This document shows positions 1 to 9,273 of a stretch of DNA of 62,847 bases, piece by piece (the stretch's first letter is position 1; every line of letters begins with the position of its first letter). The DNA lies in the NCBI RefSeq assembly GCF_002263215.1, contig NZ_NLFK01000011.1, positions 1 through 62,847 on the forward strand, written 5' to 3'. The DNA is from Actinobacillus seminis (GTDB taxonomy: Bacteria; Pseudomonadota; Gammaproteobacteria; Enterobacterales; Pasteurellaceae). The notes beneath the pieces are model-generated. The model did not search any database, was not told where the DNA came from, and saw only the letters and a list, made by a program, of their open reading frames with translations. A program made the translations under genes and the position numbers.

Positions 1-54
1 GACAACTTCACCGCACATCTTGACTTTCAGGTTGCGATGGCGGTGAGGAAATAA
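1..54 (+). CDS. C-terminal tail of a gene entering from the left (partial)
   Basis: The first frame is open from base 1 to a TAA at 52-54 and would encode the last 17 residues of a protein ending in ...QVAMAVRK. A strong convergent hairpin terminator begins right at its stop, which is what one expects at the end of a real gene facing napC. The tail is too short to identify and the frame could be open by chance. Confidence 0.35.
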   Translation, partial: DNFTAHLDFQVAMAVRK

Positions 55-107
55 AAAAATCTGCACATTACCTTGCTGTTATCACAGCGTGTTAAGTGCA
101 GATTTTT
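55..107. terminator. Bidirectional terminator between the left-edge gene and napC
   Basis: A 12-bp perfect inverted repeat (arm 55-66, AAAAATCTGCAC; arm 96-107) encloses a 29-base loop and has A and T runs on both outer flanks. It lies 40 bases after the napC stop on the minus strand and directly after the left-edge gene on the plus strand, so it can serve both. Confidence 0.7.
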
Positions 108-146
108 GTTATTGGATAATTATTATTTTCTTCTTTATGTAGCGTT

Positions 147-752
147 CTATTCTGTCGCAAAACCGGATTTTACTTCGCGCATATTCGGTAATTGGTGTGC
201 GATCCCTTTGTGGCAGTCAATACAGGTTTTATTCCGTTCTTCCGCTAAGGCGTGCATTTTCGCCGCCACCGTTTTTTGTTGGGTAAAATCCATGTCCGTG
301 AAATTATGGCAATTACGACATTCTTGCGAATTATTGGCTTTCATTCTCGCCCATTCACGCTCTGCCATTTCAAGGCGCGCCGCCTCGAATTTTTCTTTGG
401 TATCAACACGCCCCATTAAGTGCGAATACACTTCACCGACGGCTTTGATTTTACGTGTCCATTTCGGGATAAATTCATGCGGTAGGTGGCAATCGGCACA
501 AGCCGCTTTCACACCGCTGCGGTTCATATAATGCACAGAATGCCGATACTCCGGCACCACGTCATTCATATGGCAGCTAGAACAAAATTCTTCCGTACCG
601 GTTCGCTCCAACGCGGTATTTAATCCGCCCCAGAACACAATTCCGGCAATAAACGAAAGTATAATCACAACCCCCACCGCCATGCGACTTGGTTTTTTAA
701 ACCAATGCCAAAAGCGTTTAATGATATTGAGCTTTTTTTCTTGCTTTGTCAT
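147..752 (-). CDS. napC: NapC, membrane-anchored tetraheme c-type cytochrome
   Basis: NapC takes electrons from menaquinol/ubiquinol in the inner membrane and passes them to the periplasmic NapAB nitrate reductase. The 201-residue product has one N-terminal membrane segment at about residues 22-42, then a periplasmic domain with four CXXCH heme sites (CSSCH, CADCH, CRNCH, CIDCH), as in NapC/NirT proteins of about 200 residues. It is the last gene of the nap operon, 15 bases after napB. TorC/NrfH relatives share the fold, but the length and operon context fix the call. Confidence 0.97.
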   Translation of the reverse strand: MTKQEKKLNIIKRFWHWFKKPSRMAVGVVIILSFIAGIVFWGGLNTALERTGTEEFCSSCHMNDVVPEYRHSVHYMNRSGVKAACADCHLPHEFIPKWTRKIKAVGEVYSHLMGRVDTKEKFEAARLEMAEREWARMKANNSQECRNCHNFTDMDFTQQKTVAAKMHALAEERNKTCIDCHKGIAHQLPNMREVKSGFATE

Positions 753-767
753 AACCTATCCTTTTGC

Positions 768-1223
768 TTATTTTCCGTAACCTTGTTCCGGTTTAAATTC
801 GTTTGGCACAATCGGATCCACATCAGATTGCGATACATGGCACTGCAAGCAAAAATAACGACGCGGAGATGTTGAAGAACTCACATTTCCATCGCGATCG
901 GCAAAGTGCGTAGGGCTAATCCGAGTCGCACCGGTAACACGCGAATTTTCTACGCTGTGACAGGCTAAACATTGGTTCGCGTTTTTGGTCACCTGATAGT
1001 TTTTTACGCTGTGCGGCACCATTGGCGGCTGATTGACGTAATTTAACGCCGCTAATTCACTTTCTTTTGCCGGAACATGAAAGGCTGGCGCCACATTTTC
1101 CGGAGAATCTTGTAAACTTTGCCCCACGGGTTGAACCGCTTTTGGCGTTTGTGCAACAACGGATGTCGCAAAAAGTGCGGTCAAAATTACGCCGATTATT
1201 GCAAATACCTTATTTTTCATCAT
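768..1223 (-). CDS. napB: NapB, diheme cytochrome subunit of periplasmic nitrate reductase
   Basis: NapB is the small electron-transfer subunit that relays electrons from NapC to the catalytic NapA in the periplasm. The 151-residue product begins with a Sec signal peptide (hydrophobic stretch about residues 8-23, ending VVAQ) and carries two heme motifs, CLACH and CLQCH. The first of two adjacent ATG codons is chosen because GGAGGAG lies seven bases upstream. It follows napH after only a few bases. Confidence 0.96.
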   Translation of the reverse strand: MMKNKVFAIIGVILTALFATSVVAQTPKAVQPVGQSLQDSPENVAPAFHVPAKESELAALNYVNQPPMVPHSVKNYQVTKNANQCLACHSVENSRVTGATRISPTHFADRDGNVSSSTSPRRYFCLQCHVSQSDVDPIVPNEFKPEQGYGK

Positions 1224-1227
1224 GTTA

Positions 1228-2091
1228 TCACTCCTCCGAATGATTAAATCTAGTCGTCAATATAAATACTTTTTCAGCACAGACATCAATACAACGCCCA
1301 CAACCGATACAATCTTTTGATAGAATAAGTAAACTTTCATTATTTTTACCGTGCAATGCTGGTCGAATTACTTGCGCTTCCGGGCAAACATTGTAACAAT
1401 CCATACAATTGTCACATTTACTGCGATCAGTGACTTTAATTCGCAGCAGCCCTTTCGCGCCGATAATTCCGTAGCTGGCACCAATCGGACAAAGATGCCC
1501 ACACCAACCGTGTTCCACGATAAATAAATCAAATAAAAAAACTGCCGACACGAGCCATATAGTCGCGCCAAAACCATAAATTAAACCGCGCCCTAAGGCG
1601 GAAACCGGATTAATCCATTCCCACAACAACACCCCGCTCACCGCGCTGCCGACTAAAATCATCAGCAATACACCATAGCGCAATCCGCGTGGCAATTTCG
1701 CGCTTTGGCGAATACCTAATTTGCGTCTTAACCAAGCGGCACAATCGGTGACAATGTTCAAGGGACACACCCAAGCGCAAAAAATGCGACTACCGACTAA
1801 GGCATAAAATACCACGATAATCAACGCGCCAACCAAGGTAGTCAGCGTCGGGACATAACCTGTGGCAAGACTTTCCGCGGTAATTAACGGATCACTTAGC
1901 GGGATCACATCCAAAAACAAACTACCGGAATAGTTGCCTTTTAAGATCCAAATCTGAAAATAAGGACCGGATAAAAACATGGCTAAAATCGCCAATTGGA
2001 TCATCCGACGCCAAAATAAAAAACGATTGGCATACCACCAACCTAATTTTTCTCTTGCTTCACGTCCGGCATTTTTCGGTGCATTTGCCAT
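1228..2091 (-). CDS. napH: NapH, membrane iron-sulfur quinol dehydrogenase component
   Basis: NapH is a polytopic membrane protein that, with NapG, forms a ubiquinol-oxidising route to NapC/NapAB. The 287-residue product has about four membrane segments between residues 28 and 200, two CX3CP-type motifs (CAWVCP and CGHLCP) and two C-terminal 4Fe-4S clusters (CDNCMDCYNVCP and CIGCGRCIDVC). Its ATG shares one base with the napG stop (TAATG), so the two are probably translationally coupled. Confidence 0.96.
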   Translation of the reverse strand: MANAPKNAGREAREKLGWWYANRFLFWRRMIQLAILAMFLSGPYFQIWILKGNYSGSLFLDVIPLSDPLITAESLATGYVPTLTTLVGALIIVVFYALVGSRIFCAWVCPLNIVTDCAAWLRRKLGIRQSAKLPRGLRYGVLLMILVGSAVSGVLLWEWINPVSALGRGLIYGFGATIWLVSAVFLFDLFIVEHGWCGHLCPIGASYGIIGAKGLLRIKVTDRSKCDNCMDCYNVCPEAQVIRPALHGKNNESLLILSKDCIGCGRCIDVCAEKVFILTTRFNHSEE

Positions 2092-2846
2092 TATTGTGCT
2101 CCTTCCGGTTTACGGGTCGGGAGGCTAATAATGTCGTCCGGCGCCAAGGAATGTCCGGCTTTCGCCTTTTCTTGCCAGCCTAAACGATAATGCCGCCCCA
2201 ACATCCCTTTTGCCAATGCCAACGGTAACACCTTAATTGCTGCCTCATCCAACACACAAGCCTCTTCGCATTTGCCACAGCCGGTACAATGCTCGGAATG
2301 CACCGTCGGAATAAATATCGCGTGCTTGCCGGTACGAGAGTTATGTTGTATTTCTAGGGTTATCGCTTTGTCAATCACCGGACAAACTCGATAACACACA
2401 TCACAACGCAACCCTTGCCAGTTCAAACAGGTTTCATGATCCAGCAACACCGCCAAGCCCATTTTTGCCTGCGTAATGTCCGTGGCTTGGTTATCCAATG
2501 CACCGCTCGGACAAGCTAGCGCACAAGGAATATCCACACACATTTCACAAGGCTTGTCCCTTGCCACAAAATAAGGCGTTCCGGCTTCCAAAGGCGAAAG
2601 TAACGACGCCAAATGCAACATATCATAAGGACAGGCTTGCACACATTGCCCACAACGAATGCACGCGGCGGTAAAATCGTTGTCATTCGCCAACGCAAAG
2701 GGAGGGCGCAACGCTACGCCTTCGCGTGCGAGACTTTGTTTTTGCTGCAAGCCAAGCAGCAACCCGACGCCGACAAGCCCGCCTGCGGTTCGGATCGCTT
2801 TTTTTAAAAAGCGGCGACGTTCCGGTGTGACAACAGTTTTTTTCAT
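2091..2846 (-). CDS. napG: NapG, periplasmic ferredoxin-type protein of the nap system
   Basis: NapG partners NapH in quinol oxidation and sits on the periplasmic face of the membrane. The 251-residue product has a twin-arginine leader (RRRFLKK near residue 10 followed by a hydrophobic stretch) and four cysteine clusters for 4Fe-4S centres, starting with [12 protein letters not shown] and ending with [11 protein letters not shown]. Order napA-napG-napH matches the Haemophilus nap operon. A 61-base gap containing a hairpin separates it from napA, unlike the tight spacing of the other genes. Confidence 0.96.
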   Translation of the reverse strand: MKKTVVTPERRRFLKKAIRTAGGLVGVGLLLGLQQKQSLAREGVALRPPFALANDNDFTAACIRCGQCVQACPYDMLHLASLLSPLEAGTPYFVARDKPCEMCVDIPCALACPSGALDNQATDITQAKMGLAVLLDHETCLNWQGLRCDVCYRVCPVIDKAITLEIQHNSRTGKHAIFIPTVHSEHCTGCGKCEEACVLDEAAIKVLPLALAKGMLGRHYRLGWQEKAKAGHSLAPDDIISLPTRKPEGAQ

Positions 2847-2855
2847 GATTTTTTC

Positions 2856-2890
2856 ACCGCACTTTTACGTCATAACAGCAAAAGAGCGGT
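2856..2890. terminator. Hairpin from paired uptake-sequence cores between napA and napG
   Basis: A full uptake-sequence core (ACCGCACTT at 2856-2864) faces a degenerate copy (AAGAGCGGT at 2882-2890), so the transcript can fold ACCGC-CTTTT against AAAAG-GCGGT. On the minus strand the hairpin is followed by AAAAA rather than a clean T-run, so it may be an attenuator or mRNA-end stabiliser inside the nap operon rather than a full terminator. Confidence 0.5.
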
Positions 2891-2907
2891 CCTTTTTTGC
2901 ATTATTT

Positions 2908-5391
2908 TTAGGCTTTTTCCACTTTTACCGCACATTTTTTGAAGTCGGTTTCTTTGGAAATCGGATCGGTTGCATCCAACGTTAACTTATTGGCTAACTG
3001 TCCCGCATCAAAGAAGGTGGTAAAAATCAACCCTACAGGGACTTTATTACGTCCGCGCAGATCCAAGTTAGAAATCATTTCGCCACGACGCGAAATCACT
3101 TTTACTTTGTCACCATGACGTAATCCGCGTTTTTTCGCATCCTCCGGGTGCATCCACACCAAGTTGTTCGGGAACGAACGGTGCAATTCAGGTACGCGAC
3201 GCGTCATAGTACCGGTATGCCAATGTTCAAGTACCCGTCCGGTTGATAACCATAAATCGTATTCCGCATCCGGCGCTTCTGCAGGCGGTTCATAAGGCAC
3301 CGCCAAAATAACTGCCCGTTTATCCGGGTAACCGTAGAACGCCACGCCTTCGCCTTCTGTTACATAAGGATCATAACCCTCACGATAACGCCATAGGGTT
3401 TCTTTATTATCGACGACCGGCCAACGCAAACCACGCGCTTTATGATACAGGTCAAATGGGGCTAAATCGTGTCCGTGACCACGACCAAAGGAGGCGTATT
3501 CTTCAAACAAGCCTTTTTGTAAATAAAATCCGAAATGATAAGACTCGTCATTTAAGCGTTGATCCAACTCATCTACGGAGAATTTATCCACTTGACCGTT
3601 TTTGTATAAGACCTCAAACAGGGTTTTACCTTTATATTCGGGCGCCGCAGCAAGCGTTTCTGCCGGCCAAACTTCATCAGTGGTGAAATATTTAGAGAAC
3701 TCCACTAATTGCCACAAATCAGATTTTGCATTACCCGGCGCTTGCACTTGTTGGCGCCAGAATTGGGTACGTCGCTCTGCGTTTCCGTATGCCCCTTCTT
3801 TTTCCACCCACATTGCGGTTGGCAACATCAAATCGGCAGATAACGCTGAAGCGGTTGGATAAGGATCGGAAACCACCACAAAGTTGCGCTCGTTACGCCA
3901 GCCCGGTAAACGTTCTTGATTGATATTCGGACCGGCTTGCATGTTGTTATTACACATGACCCAATAGGCATTTAAGGTACCGTCTTTTAACGCACGGTCT
4001 TGTGCGACTGCGTGTAACCCCAATTTAGTTTGGATGACGCCTTTCGGCAATTTCCACAATTTTTCAGCTGTTGCAATATGTTCCGGATTGGTGACCACTA
4101 AATCCGCCGGCAAACGGTGAATAAAGGTACCGACTTCGCGCGCTGTACCGCAAGCGGACGGTTGACCGGTTAAGGAGAACGGTCCGCAACCCGGTAAAGA
4201 GATCTTACCGGTTAATAAATGAATGTTATAAATCAGATGGTTCGCCCAGACACCGCGCGTATGTTGGTTAAAGCCCATGGTCCAGAAAGAAACGATTTTT
4301 TTCTCCGGATCTGCATAAAGTTTGGCTAAACGCTCTAATTGATCTTTTGGTACGCCGGAAATTTCATGGGCTTTATCCAAGGTATAAGGCGCTACTAACT
4401 TTTTGAACTCCGCAAAATCACTATCATACATTTTGCCGGCAGTTTTGACATTTTTTGCCGCTTTTTCCAACGGATGATCCGGGCGCAATCCGTAACCAAT
4501 ATCGGTTTCACCCCGCTTAAATTTGGTATGTTTTTTGATAAAATCTTGGTTAATGGCATTATGTTCAATCAAATAATTGGCAATATAGTTTAAAATCGCC
4601 AAATCACTTTGTGGCGTGAAAATAATCCCTAAATCCGCTAATTCAAAAGAACGGTGTTGAAAGGTAGATAACACATTTACCGTTACTTTATCCGGATTGG
4701 AAAGACGACGATCGGAAATACGTGACCACAAAATCGGGTGCATTTCCGCCATATTGGAACCCCAAAGCACAAACGCGTCGGCATGTTCAATATCATTGTA
4801 ACAGCCCATAGGCTCATCCATTCCGAACGTGCGCGCAAAGGCAACCGCCGCGGATGCCATACAGTGCCGCGCATTCGGGTCGATATTGTTAGAGCGCAAG
4901 CCGGCTTTAAATAATTTAGATTTTGCCACGCCCTCAAAAATCGTTGATTGACCGGAAGTAAACATCCCTACCCCGTTCGGACCTTGTTCTTTTAAGGTTT
5001 TTTTAAATTTTTCCGCCATGGTGGAAAATGCAACATCCCAAGATACCGGCGTAAATTCCCCGTGTTTATCGTATTTACCGTCTTTCATGCGCAACATGGG
5101 CTGTGTCAAGCGGTCTTTACCGTACATAATTTTCGGTAAAAAATAGCCTTTAATACAGTTTAATCCACGATTAACTTCGGCATTGGGATCCCCTTGTGAT
5201 GCGACAATGCGACCGTCGCGAACGCCGACTAATACGCCACAACCGGTACCGCAGAAACGACAAACGGTTTTATCCCATTTAATTGTATCTTCAGCCGCCA
5301 TGACATTTTTTACCGGAATGGCTAATCCGGCGACTGCCATCGCTGCCATGGCGGCATTGGCTTTCATAAACTCCCTACGACTTAACCCCAT
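2908..5391 (-). CDS. napA: NapA, catalytic subunit of periplasmic nitrate reductase
   Basis: NapA reduces nitrate to nitrite in the periplasm at a molybdenum bis-MGD centre. The 827-residue product matches the usual length of about 828. It begins with a Tat leader (SRREFMK at residues 4-10, hydrophobic region to about 32), followed by the 4Fe-4S cysteines (CRFCGTGC plus a distal cysteine in LNCIKGY) and the molybdenum-ligand Cys177 in NARHCMAS. The C-terminal molybdopterin dinucleotide-binding domain ends at KCAVKVEKA. NapD, encoded just upstream, is the chaperone for the Tat leader. Confidence 0.98.
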   Translation of the reverse strand: MGLSRREFMKANAAMAAMAVAGLAIPVKNVMAAEDTIKWDKTVCRFCGTGCGVLVGVRDGRIVASQGDPNAEVNRGLNCIKGYFLPKIMYGKDRLTQPMLRMKDGKYDKHGEFTPVSWDVAFSTMAEKFKKTLKEQGPNGVGMFTSGQSTIFEGVAKSKLFKAGLRSNNIDPNARHCMASAAVAFARTFGMDEPMGCYNDIEHADAFVLWGSNMAEMHPILWSRISDRRLSNPDKVTVNVLSTFQHRSFELADLGIIFTPQSDLAILNYIANYLIEHNAINQDFIKKHTKFKRGETDIGYGLRPDHPLEKAAKNVKTAGKMYDSDFAEFKKLVAPYTLDKAHEISGVPKDQLERLAKLYADPEKKIVSFWTMGFNQHTRGVWANHLIYNIHLLTGKISLPGCGPFSLTGQPSACGTAREVGTFIHRLPADLVVTNPEHIATAEKLWKLPKGVIQTKLGLHAVAQDRALKDGTLNAYWVMCNNNMQAGPNINQERLPGWRNERNFVVVSDPYPTASALSADLMLPTAMWVEKEGAYGNAERRTQFWRQQVQAPGNAKSDLWQLVEFSKYFTTDEVWPAETLAAAPEYKGKTLFEVLYKNGQVDKFSVDELDQRLNDESYHFGFYLQKGLFEEYASFGRGHGHDLAPFDLYHKARGLRWPVVDNKETLWRYREGYDPYVTEGEGVAFYGYPDKRAVILAVPYEPPAEAPDAEYDLWLSTGRVLEHWHTGTMTRRVPELHRSFPNNLVWMHPEDAKKRGLRHGDKVKVISRRGEMISNLDLRGRNKVPVGLIFTTFFDAGQLANKLTLDATDPISKETDFKKCAVKVEKA

Positions 5392-5423
5392 TGTGTTCCC
5401 CCTCGTTTAAGTCATTAATTGCT

Positions 5424-5705
5424 TTACGCAAGCTGCTCATCTTGTTCGTGATAAATTAATGAAACATCTATCACGCCCTCAATGTGACGAATATTTTCCA
5501 TATGCTCTAACAGCACTCTATGGTGATGAGACTGCATCACCACCACTAATTTTCCAATTTCATGATCGGCGGCAGGAATTTCCGTGTGTGGAATTGCCAA
5601 AAGTGCGGTTTGAATTTGCTCGATATTTTCCGGCTTTGCCTGTACGATTAAGCTACAAACGTGCCAATCTTTTGCATTTTCCATACTAATTTCCTGTTCC
5701 TGCAT
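5424..5705 (-). CDS. napD: NapD, chaperone for NapA maturation
   Basis: NapD is a small cytoplasmic protein that binds the NapA twin-arginine signal peptide until the cofactor is inserted. The 93-residue product has the family opening DWHVCSLIVQAKPE and the usual length of about 87-95. The start at 5705 is preceded by AAGGAG at seven bases. A second in-frame ATG at 5684 with AGGAA upstream would give an 86-residue form, and both are plausible. It now heads the intact part of the operon because napF upstream is broken. Confidence 0.93.
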   Translation of the reverse strand: MQEQEISMENAKDWHVCSLIVQAKPENIEQIQTALLAIPHTEIPAADHEIGKLVVVMQSHHHRVLLEHMENIRHIEGVIDVSLIYHEQDEQLA

Positions 5706-5880
5706 GATGTCGCTCCTTTAATTTTTCCGCTTCATGTTGTTGAGGACAAATTTTTATCGCATTTACCGGGCAACGTTCACTACAAGTGCCTATTGCAATG
5801 ATGCACTTGTAATAACGGTTTCGTTACATCCGCTAAGGTTCGCACAAAACACCTTACCTGTCGCACAATCAGCTTCATAG
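5686..5880 (-). pseudogene. napF: napF remnant (C-terminal ferredoxin region)
   Basis: On the minus strand just before napD a short open frame of about 44 codons reads TCSERCPVNAIKICPQQ, the shape of the last 4Fe-4S cluster of NapF, and ends in TAG at 5688-5686. A stop closes that frame about 18 codons upstream of this motif. A neighbouring frame holds LADVTKPLLQVHHC, resembling the segment before that cluster in NapF. Intact NapF needs roughly 165 codons, but only about 290 bases separate this point from narQ. The gene is therefore truncated and frameshifted. Identification rests on motif memory and position. Confidence 0.6.
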
Positions 5881-5924
5881 CCTATTATTTTCCGATTGAA
5901 TACACTATTTTTTAATCACCTAAA

Positions 5925-5980
5925 ATGAGTATTCCTTTGCAGAAATGAAAGTTTGTTGCGTTAAATCAAGTTTTACTCAT
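5925..5980. promoter_or_regulatory. Candidate FNR site flanked by NarP-type heptamers
   Basis: In the nap-narQ gap, TTGCGTTAAATCAA at 5956-5969 matches 8 of the 10 specified bases of the FNR consensus TTGAT-N4-ATCAA. ATGAGTA (5925-5931) and its exact inverse TACTCAT (5974-5980) fit the NarL/NarP heptamer TACYYMT and flank it. Oxygen and nitrate control of nap by FNR and NarQ/NarP is established in related bacteria, and both narQ and narP are in this window. The remaining gap sequence showed nothing else I could name. Confidence 0.5.
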
Positions 5981-6080
5981 CATCAAGCGCATCGCTGTCT
6001 GCAAAATCATCACTAAACACTAAAAGCGCGGTGTTTTTTTGTTAGAATGCCCAAAATGATGTGATTTATTGAGGTTGCCT

Positions 6081-7787
6081 TTGGCTGAAAAAAAACTGTC
6101 TGTCTCTACAAAAATTGCCCATTATTTATTGAGCATTATCGTTTTTGCCGCCTGTATCAGTCTGCTTAGTCTGGGCATTATGTTGAGCAATAAATCTGAT
6201 GCGGAGTTGATCAATGTTTCCGGTTCGCTGCGTATGCAAACCTATCGTTTGCTCTATATTATTGAACATCATCCGCAAAATGTGGATTTTCATTTAAGGC
6301 AATATCGCTTAAGTTTGCATTCCACGCCCTTAACTGAAATCAACCATCAGTCCTTTGTGCCGGCGAACGTGAAACAAGCCTATCGAGAGTTAATCAAACG
6401 TTGGCAAGGTATGGAAAACTACGCACGCCAAGGCGATTATACGTCCTATCGCCAAGAAGTAACCAGCTATGTGGATCAAGTGGATCGCTTCGTCAATACA
6501 CTTCAGACGTTTGCCGAGAAAAAACTCAATATTGCGGTATTGACTATTCTTTGTTCAATGCTACTGATAGTCGGGTTAGTTTCTTATGTGATTTGGTTTA
6601 CGCGTAAACAAGTGGTTCAACCCTTGGAAAAACTCGCGCTCGCCAGCACACAAGTACAATTTGGTCACTTCAAGCATATTCCGCTGGATACACAAAAAAA
6701 TAATGAAATTGGGCGCTTATCATTGGTGTTTACCCAAATGGCAAGCGAATTAGGCAAGCTGTATTCGCGCTTGGAAGATAAAGTTAACGAAAAAACGCAA
6801 AAACTTAGCCAACTCAACCGCGCACTATCCGCTCTGTATCAAGCCTCGCAATTGTTGAGCAATAATCATCTTACTCCGACATTATTACAACAAGTGTTGA
6901 AACACATTCAAATAAATGAACACTTACGTTATCTTGAATTACAGGTATATGATTCCGAATGGCACATTTGCTTAGGAAAAAAAACACATGAAGCGCTGCA
7001 ACACATTGACTTATCAGCTAAAAATGAAATTTTAGGACAATTATCTTGGCAAGCGGGGCTGCCTTGCCCGGATTTACGTGCTATACAAAATTTTGCGCAA
7101 ATGCTTAGCCGCGCCTTGTATTTCAACCACGCCCAACGTCAACAGCAACAATTGTTATTAATGGAGGAGCGCTCGATTATTGCGCGGGAATTGCATGACT
7201 CCCTCGCACAAGTGTTATCCTATTTACAAATTCAGCTGACCTTGCTTAAACATAATTTAAACCAATCGCCCACGGAATCAACGCCAAAAAGTTTGGCGAT
7301 CATTGCTGATTTTGAGCGAGCGCTCAGCACAGGTTATGTGCAATTACGCGAATTATTGGCGACGTTCCGCTTGACCATCCAAGAAGCTAATTTAAAATTG
7401 GCGTTGGAACAAGTGATTGATTCATTGCGCAATCAAACGGATATGAACATGACGGTTTCCTGTACCCTACCCTCGACGACATTCAATGCGCAACAATTGG
7501 TTCATGCGCTGCAAATTGTAAGAGAAGCCTGTTTAAATGCAATCAAACATTCGAAGGGATCGCAAATTGATGTCTCCGCTTATATGAATCAAGATGGGGA
7601 ATATGAATTAACGATTAAGGATAACGGTATAGGTATTCCCAGTTTACAAGAACCGAACGGGCATTATGGCTTAAATATTATGTCGGAACGTAGCCGCCAA
7701 CTCAATGCCACCCTACATATTCGACGCTTAGCGCAAGGCGGAACGGAAGTCAAACTCACCTTGCCAAATACGTTACAACAAGGATAA
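6081..7787 (+). CDS. narQ: NarQ, nitrate/nitrite sensor histidine kinase
   Basis: NarQ senses nitrate and nitrite in the periplasm and phosphorylates NarP (encoded at 24.1 kb). The 568-residue product has two membrane segments (about residues 14-34 and 150-172) around a periplasmic domain, then a HAMP linker, a coiled region, the phosphoacceptor box RELHDSLAQ of the HisKA_3 class and an ATPase domain with DNGIG and HYGLNIM. The P-box-like stretch NVSGSLRMQTYRL near the first membrane segment is typical of NarX/NarQ. I chose the TTG at 6081 because GAGG lies six bases before it. A TTG at 6069 has no such site. Confidence 0.93.
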   Translation: MAEKKLSVSTKIAHYLLSIIVFAACISLLSLGIMLSNKSDAELINVSGSLRMQTYRLLYIIEHHPQNVDFHLRQYRLSLHSTPLTEINHQSFVPANVKQAYRELIKRWQGMENYARQGDYTSYRQEVTSYVDQVDRFVNTLQTFAEKKLNIAVLTILCSMLLIVGLVSYVIWFTRKQVVQPLEKLALASTQVQFGHFKHIPLDTQKNNEIGRLSLVFTQMASELGKLYSRLEDKVNEKTQKLSQLNRALSALYQASQLLSNNHLTPTLLQQVLKHIQINEHLRYLELQVYDSEWHICLGKKTHEALQHIDLSAKNEILGQLSWQAGLPCPDLRAIQNFAQMLSRALYFNHAQRQQQQLLLMEERSIIARELHDSLAQVLSYLQIQLTLLKHNLNQSPTESTPKSLAIIADFERALSTGYVQLRELLATFRLTIQEANLKLALEQVIDSLRNQTDMNMTVSCTLPSTTFNAQQLVHALQIVREACLNAIKHSKGSQIDVSAYMNQDGEYELTIKDNGIGIPSLQEPNGHYGLNIMSERSRQLNATLHIRRLAQGGTEVKLTLPNTLQQG

Positions 7788-7790
7788 TAA

Positions 7791-8816
7791 ATGAAAAATT
7801 TACAAGCATTGCATACCTTTGCCATTCCTACAAAGGCAAAAAACGTGATAAAAATCACCGCACTTGAGGAACTCAAACAAGCTTGGCAACAAGCACAAAG
7901 CGAACATCTCCCCTTTCTATTTTTAGGGCAAGGCAGTAACGTTTTGTTTTTAGAGGATTTTGCCGGCATTGTTGCGATCAATGAATTGCGTGGCATTACG
8001 CATCATGAAGATGAAGAATACCATTTCCTCCATGTACAAGGCGGCGAAAACTGGCATGAACTTGTCACATGGTCATTGCAACAACAGATCTACGGATTGG
8101 AAAATCTTGCCTTAATTCCGGGCTGTGCCGGTTCGGCGCCTATCCAAAATATCGGTGCTTATGGCGTTGAATTTAAAGATGTTTGTGATTATGTTGACAT
8201 CATCAATTTAAATACCAACGAACAATTGCGCTTAACCCGCGCCCAATGTGAATTTGGGTATCGCGAAAGTGTGTTTAAACATCAATATAAAGACGGATTT
8301 ATTATCACCGCAATCGGTTTAAAATTAGCCAAAGCTTGGAAACCGGTGCTGAAATACGGATCGTTAGCCAAGTTTGCTACCGAAACGGTCAGCGCGCAAC
8401 AAATTTTTGATGAAGTTTGTGCCATTCGGCAAAGTAAATTACCCGATCCGAAAATTTTCGGCAATGCCGGCAGTTTCTTTAAAAATCCTGTTATTTCGGC
8501 GCAAACCTTTGCATTTTTACAACAAGAATATCCTGATATTCCACATTATCCACAGGCGGACGGACAGGTAAAACTCGCTGCCGGCTGGTTGATTGAACAA
8601 TGTCAGTTAAAAGGCTATCAACTCGGCGGCGCAGCAGTACATCAACAACAATCCCTTGTATTGATTAACAAAGATCACGCCAGCGCAAGTGATGTCGTAG
8701 AACTGGCACATCATGTTCGCCAATGTGTGGCAATTAAATTTGATATTTATTTGCAACCGGAAGTGCGTTTTATCGGCGCGCAAGGCGAAGTAGATAGCGA
8801 ACGAACCATTAGTTAA
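7791..8816 (+). CDS. murB: MurB, UDP-N-acetylenolpyruvoylglucosamine reductase
   Basis: MurB is the FAD enzyme that uses NADPH to make UDP-N-acetylmuramate in peptidoglycan synthesis. The 341-residue type I protein shows the FAD-binding stretch [10 protein letters not shown], the pair [24 protein letters not shown] with the catalytic-region arginine, and [10 protein letters not shown] with the catalytic serine. Length matches the E. coli enzyme. It starts three bases after narQ, with AAGGA overlapping the narQ end, so the two are probably cotranscribed. Confidence 0.97.
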   Translation: MKNLQALHTFAIPTKAKNVIKITALEELKQAWQQAQSEHLPFLFLGQGSNVLFLEDFAGIVAINELRGITHHEDEEYHFLHVQGGENWHELVTWSLQQQIYGLENLALIPGCAGSAPIQNIGAYGVEFKDVCDYVDIINLNTNEQLRLTRAQCEFGYRESVFKHQYKDGFIITAIGLKLAKAWKPVLKYGSLAKFATETVSAQQIFDEVCAIRQSKLPDPKIFGNAGSFFKNPVISAQTFAFLQQEYPDIPHYPQADGQVKLAAGWLIEQCQLKGYQLGGAAVHQQQSLVLINKDHASASDVVELAHHVRQCVAIKFDIYLQPEVRFIGAQGEVDSERTIS

Positions 8817-8836
8817 TTTCAACTTAAGGATATTTT

Positions 8837-9148
8837 ATGGATTTTAAAACCGTTTTAGACAGCCTGCCGGCGATTGATCACCTGCAAGGACTTGACGTTG
8901 TTTCCAACGAAAAGGTTATTCATCATATACCCGCTATTCAAGGCAAATTAGGATCATTGCGAGTTTATCACGCATTGGCACAACAATTTAACGGGAAATT
9001 AGACCGCACTTGTGCCGAAAAAGGCTTGCAGCTTTTTGCCGAACATACCGAAGATGCCAAACAAAACCCGGGGAAACATCCCAATATTGATTTATTATTG
9101 CGTGTGATCGCGGAAAATTTGGAATATCAATTAATCACCAAAGGTTAA
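8837..9148 (+). CDS. Small conserved protein, possibly DUF2322 family
   Basis: A 103-residue soluble protein with no signal peptide or membrane segment, rich in leucine, histidine and alanine, and predicted mostly helical. It follows murB by 20 bases with AAGGA before its ATG. I recall similar proteins annotated as DUF2322 in Pasteurellaceae and Neisseriaceae, but cannot confirm that here. An uptake-sequence core sits inside the coding region (near 9003), as in many genes of this genome. Function unknown. Confidence 0.8.
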   Translation: MDFKTVLDSLPAIDHLQGLDVVSNEKVIHHIPAIQGKLGSLRVYHALAQQFNGKLDRTCAEKGLQLFAEHTEDAKQNPGKHPNIDLLLRVIAENLEYQLITKG

Positions 9149-9183
9149 GCTCCCTTAAACCTTCATCACCGAATTTAGCTTGC

Positions 9184-9211
9184 AAAAAAAGTGATGGGCA
9201 AGACCCATCAC
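9184..9211 (-). terminator. Rho-independent terminator of glmS
   Basis: GTGATGGG (9191-9198) and CCCATCAC (9204-9211) form an 8-bp perfect stem with a five-base loop. On the minus strand the stem is followed by seven T residues (bases 9184-9190), the layout of an intrinsic terminator 63 bases after the glmS stop. Confidence 0.85.
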
Positions 9212-9273
9212 TACACCTAATATGACATGAGATATCAAGCAGTTAACTTTGATTCCTCCAAAAGATTAAAAAC

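Noticed and set aside
3456-3923. Several plus-strand open frames opposite napA
   Set aside because: They are antisense to a well-conserved gene, lack ribosome sites and show no family similarity.
9149-9273. Possible small RNA or glmS-linked regulatory RNA after the DUF2322-like gene
   Set aside because: The only structure is a compact hairpin with a T-run on the minus strand, which fits a plain glmS terminator.
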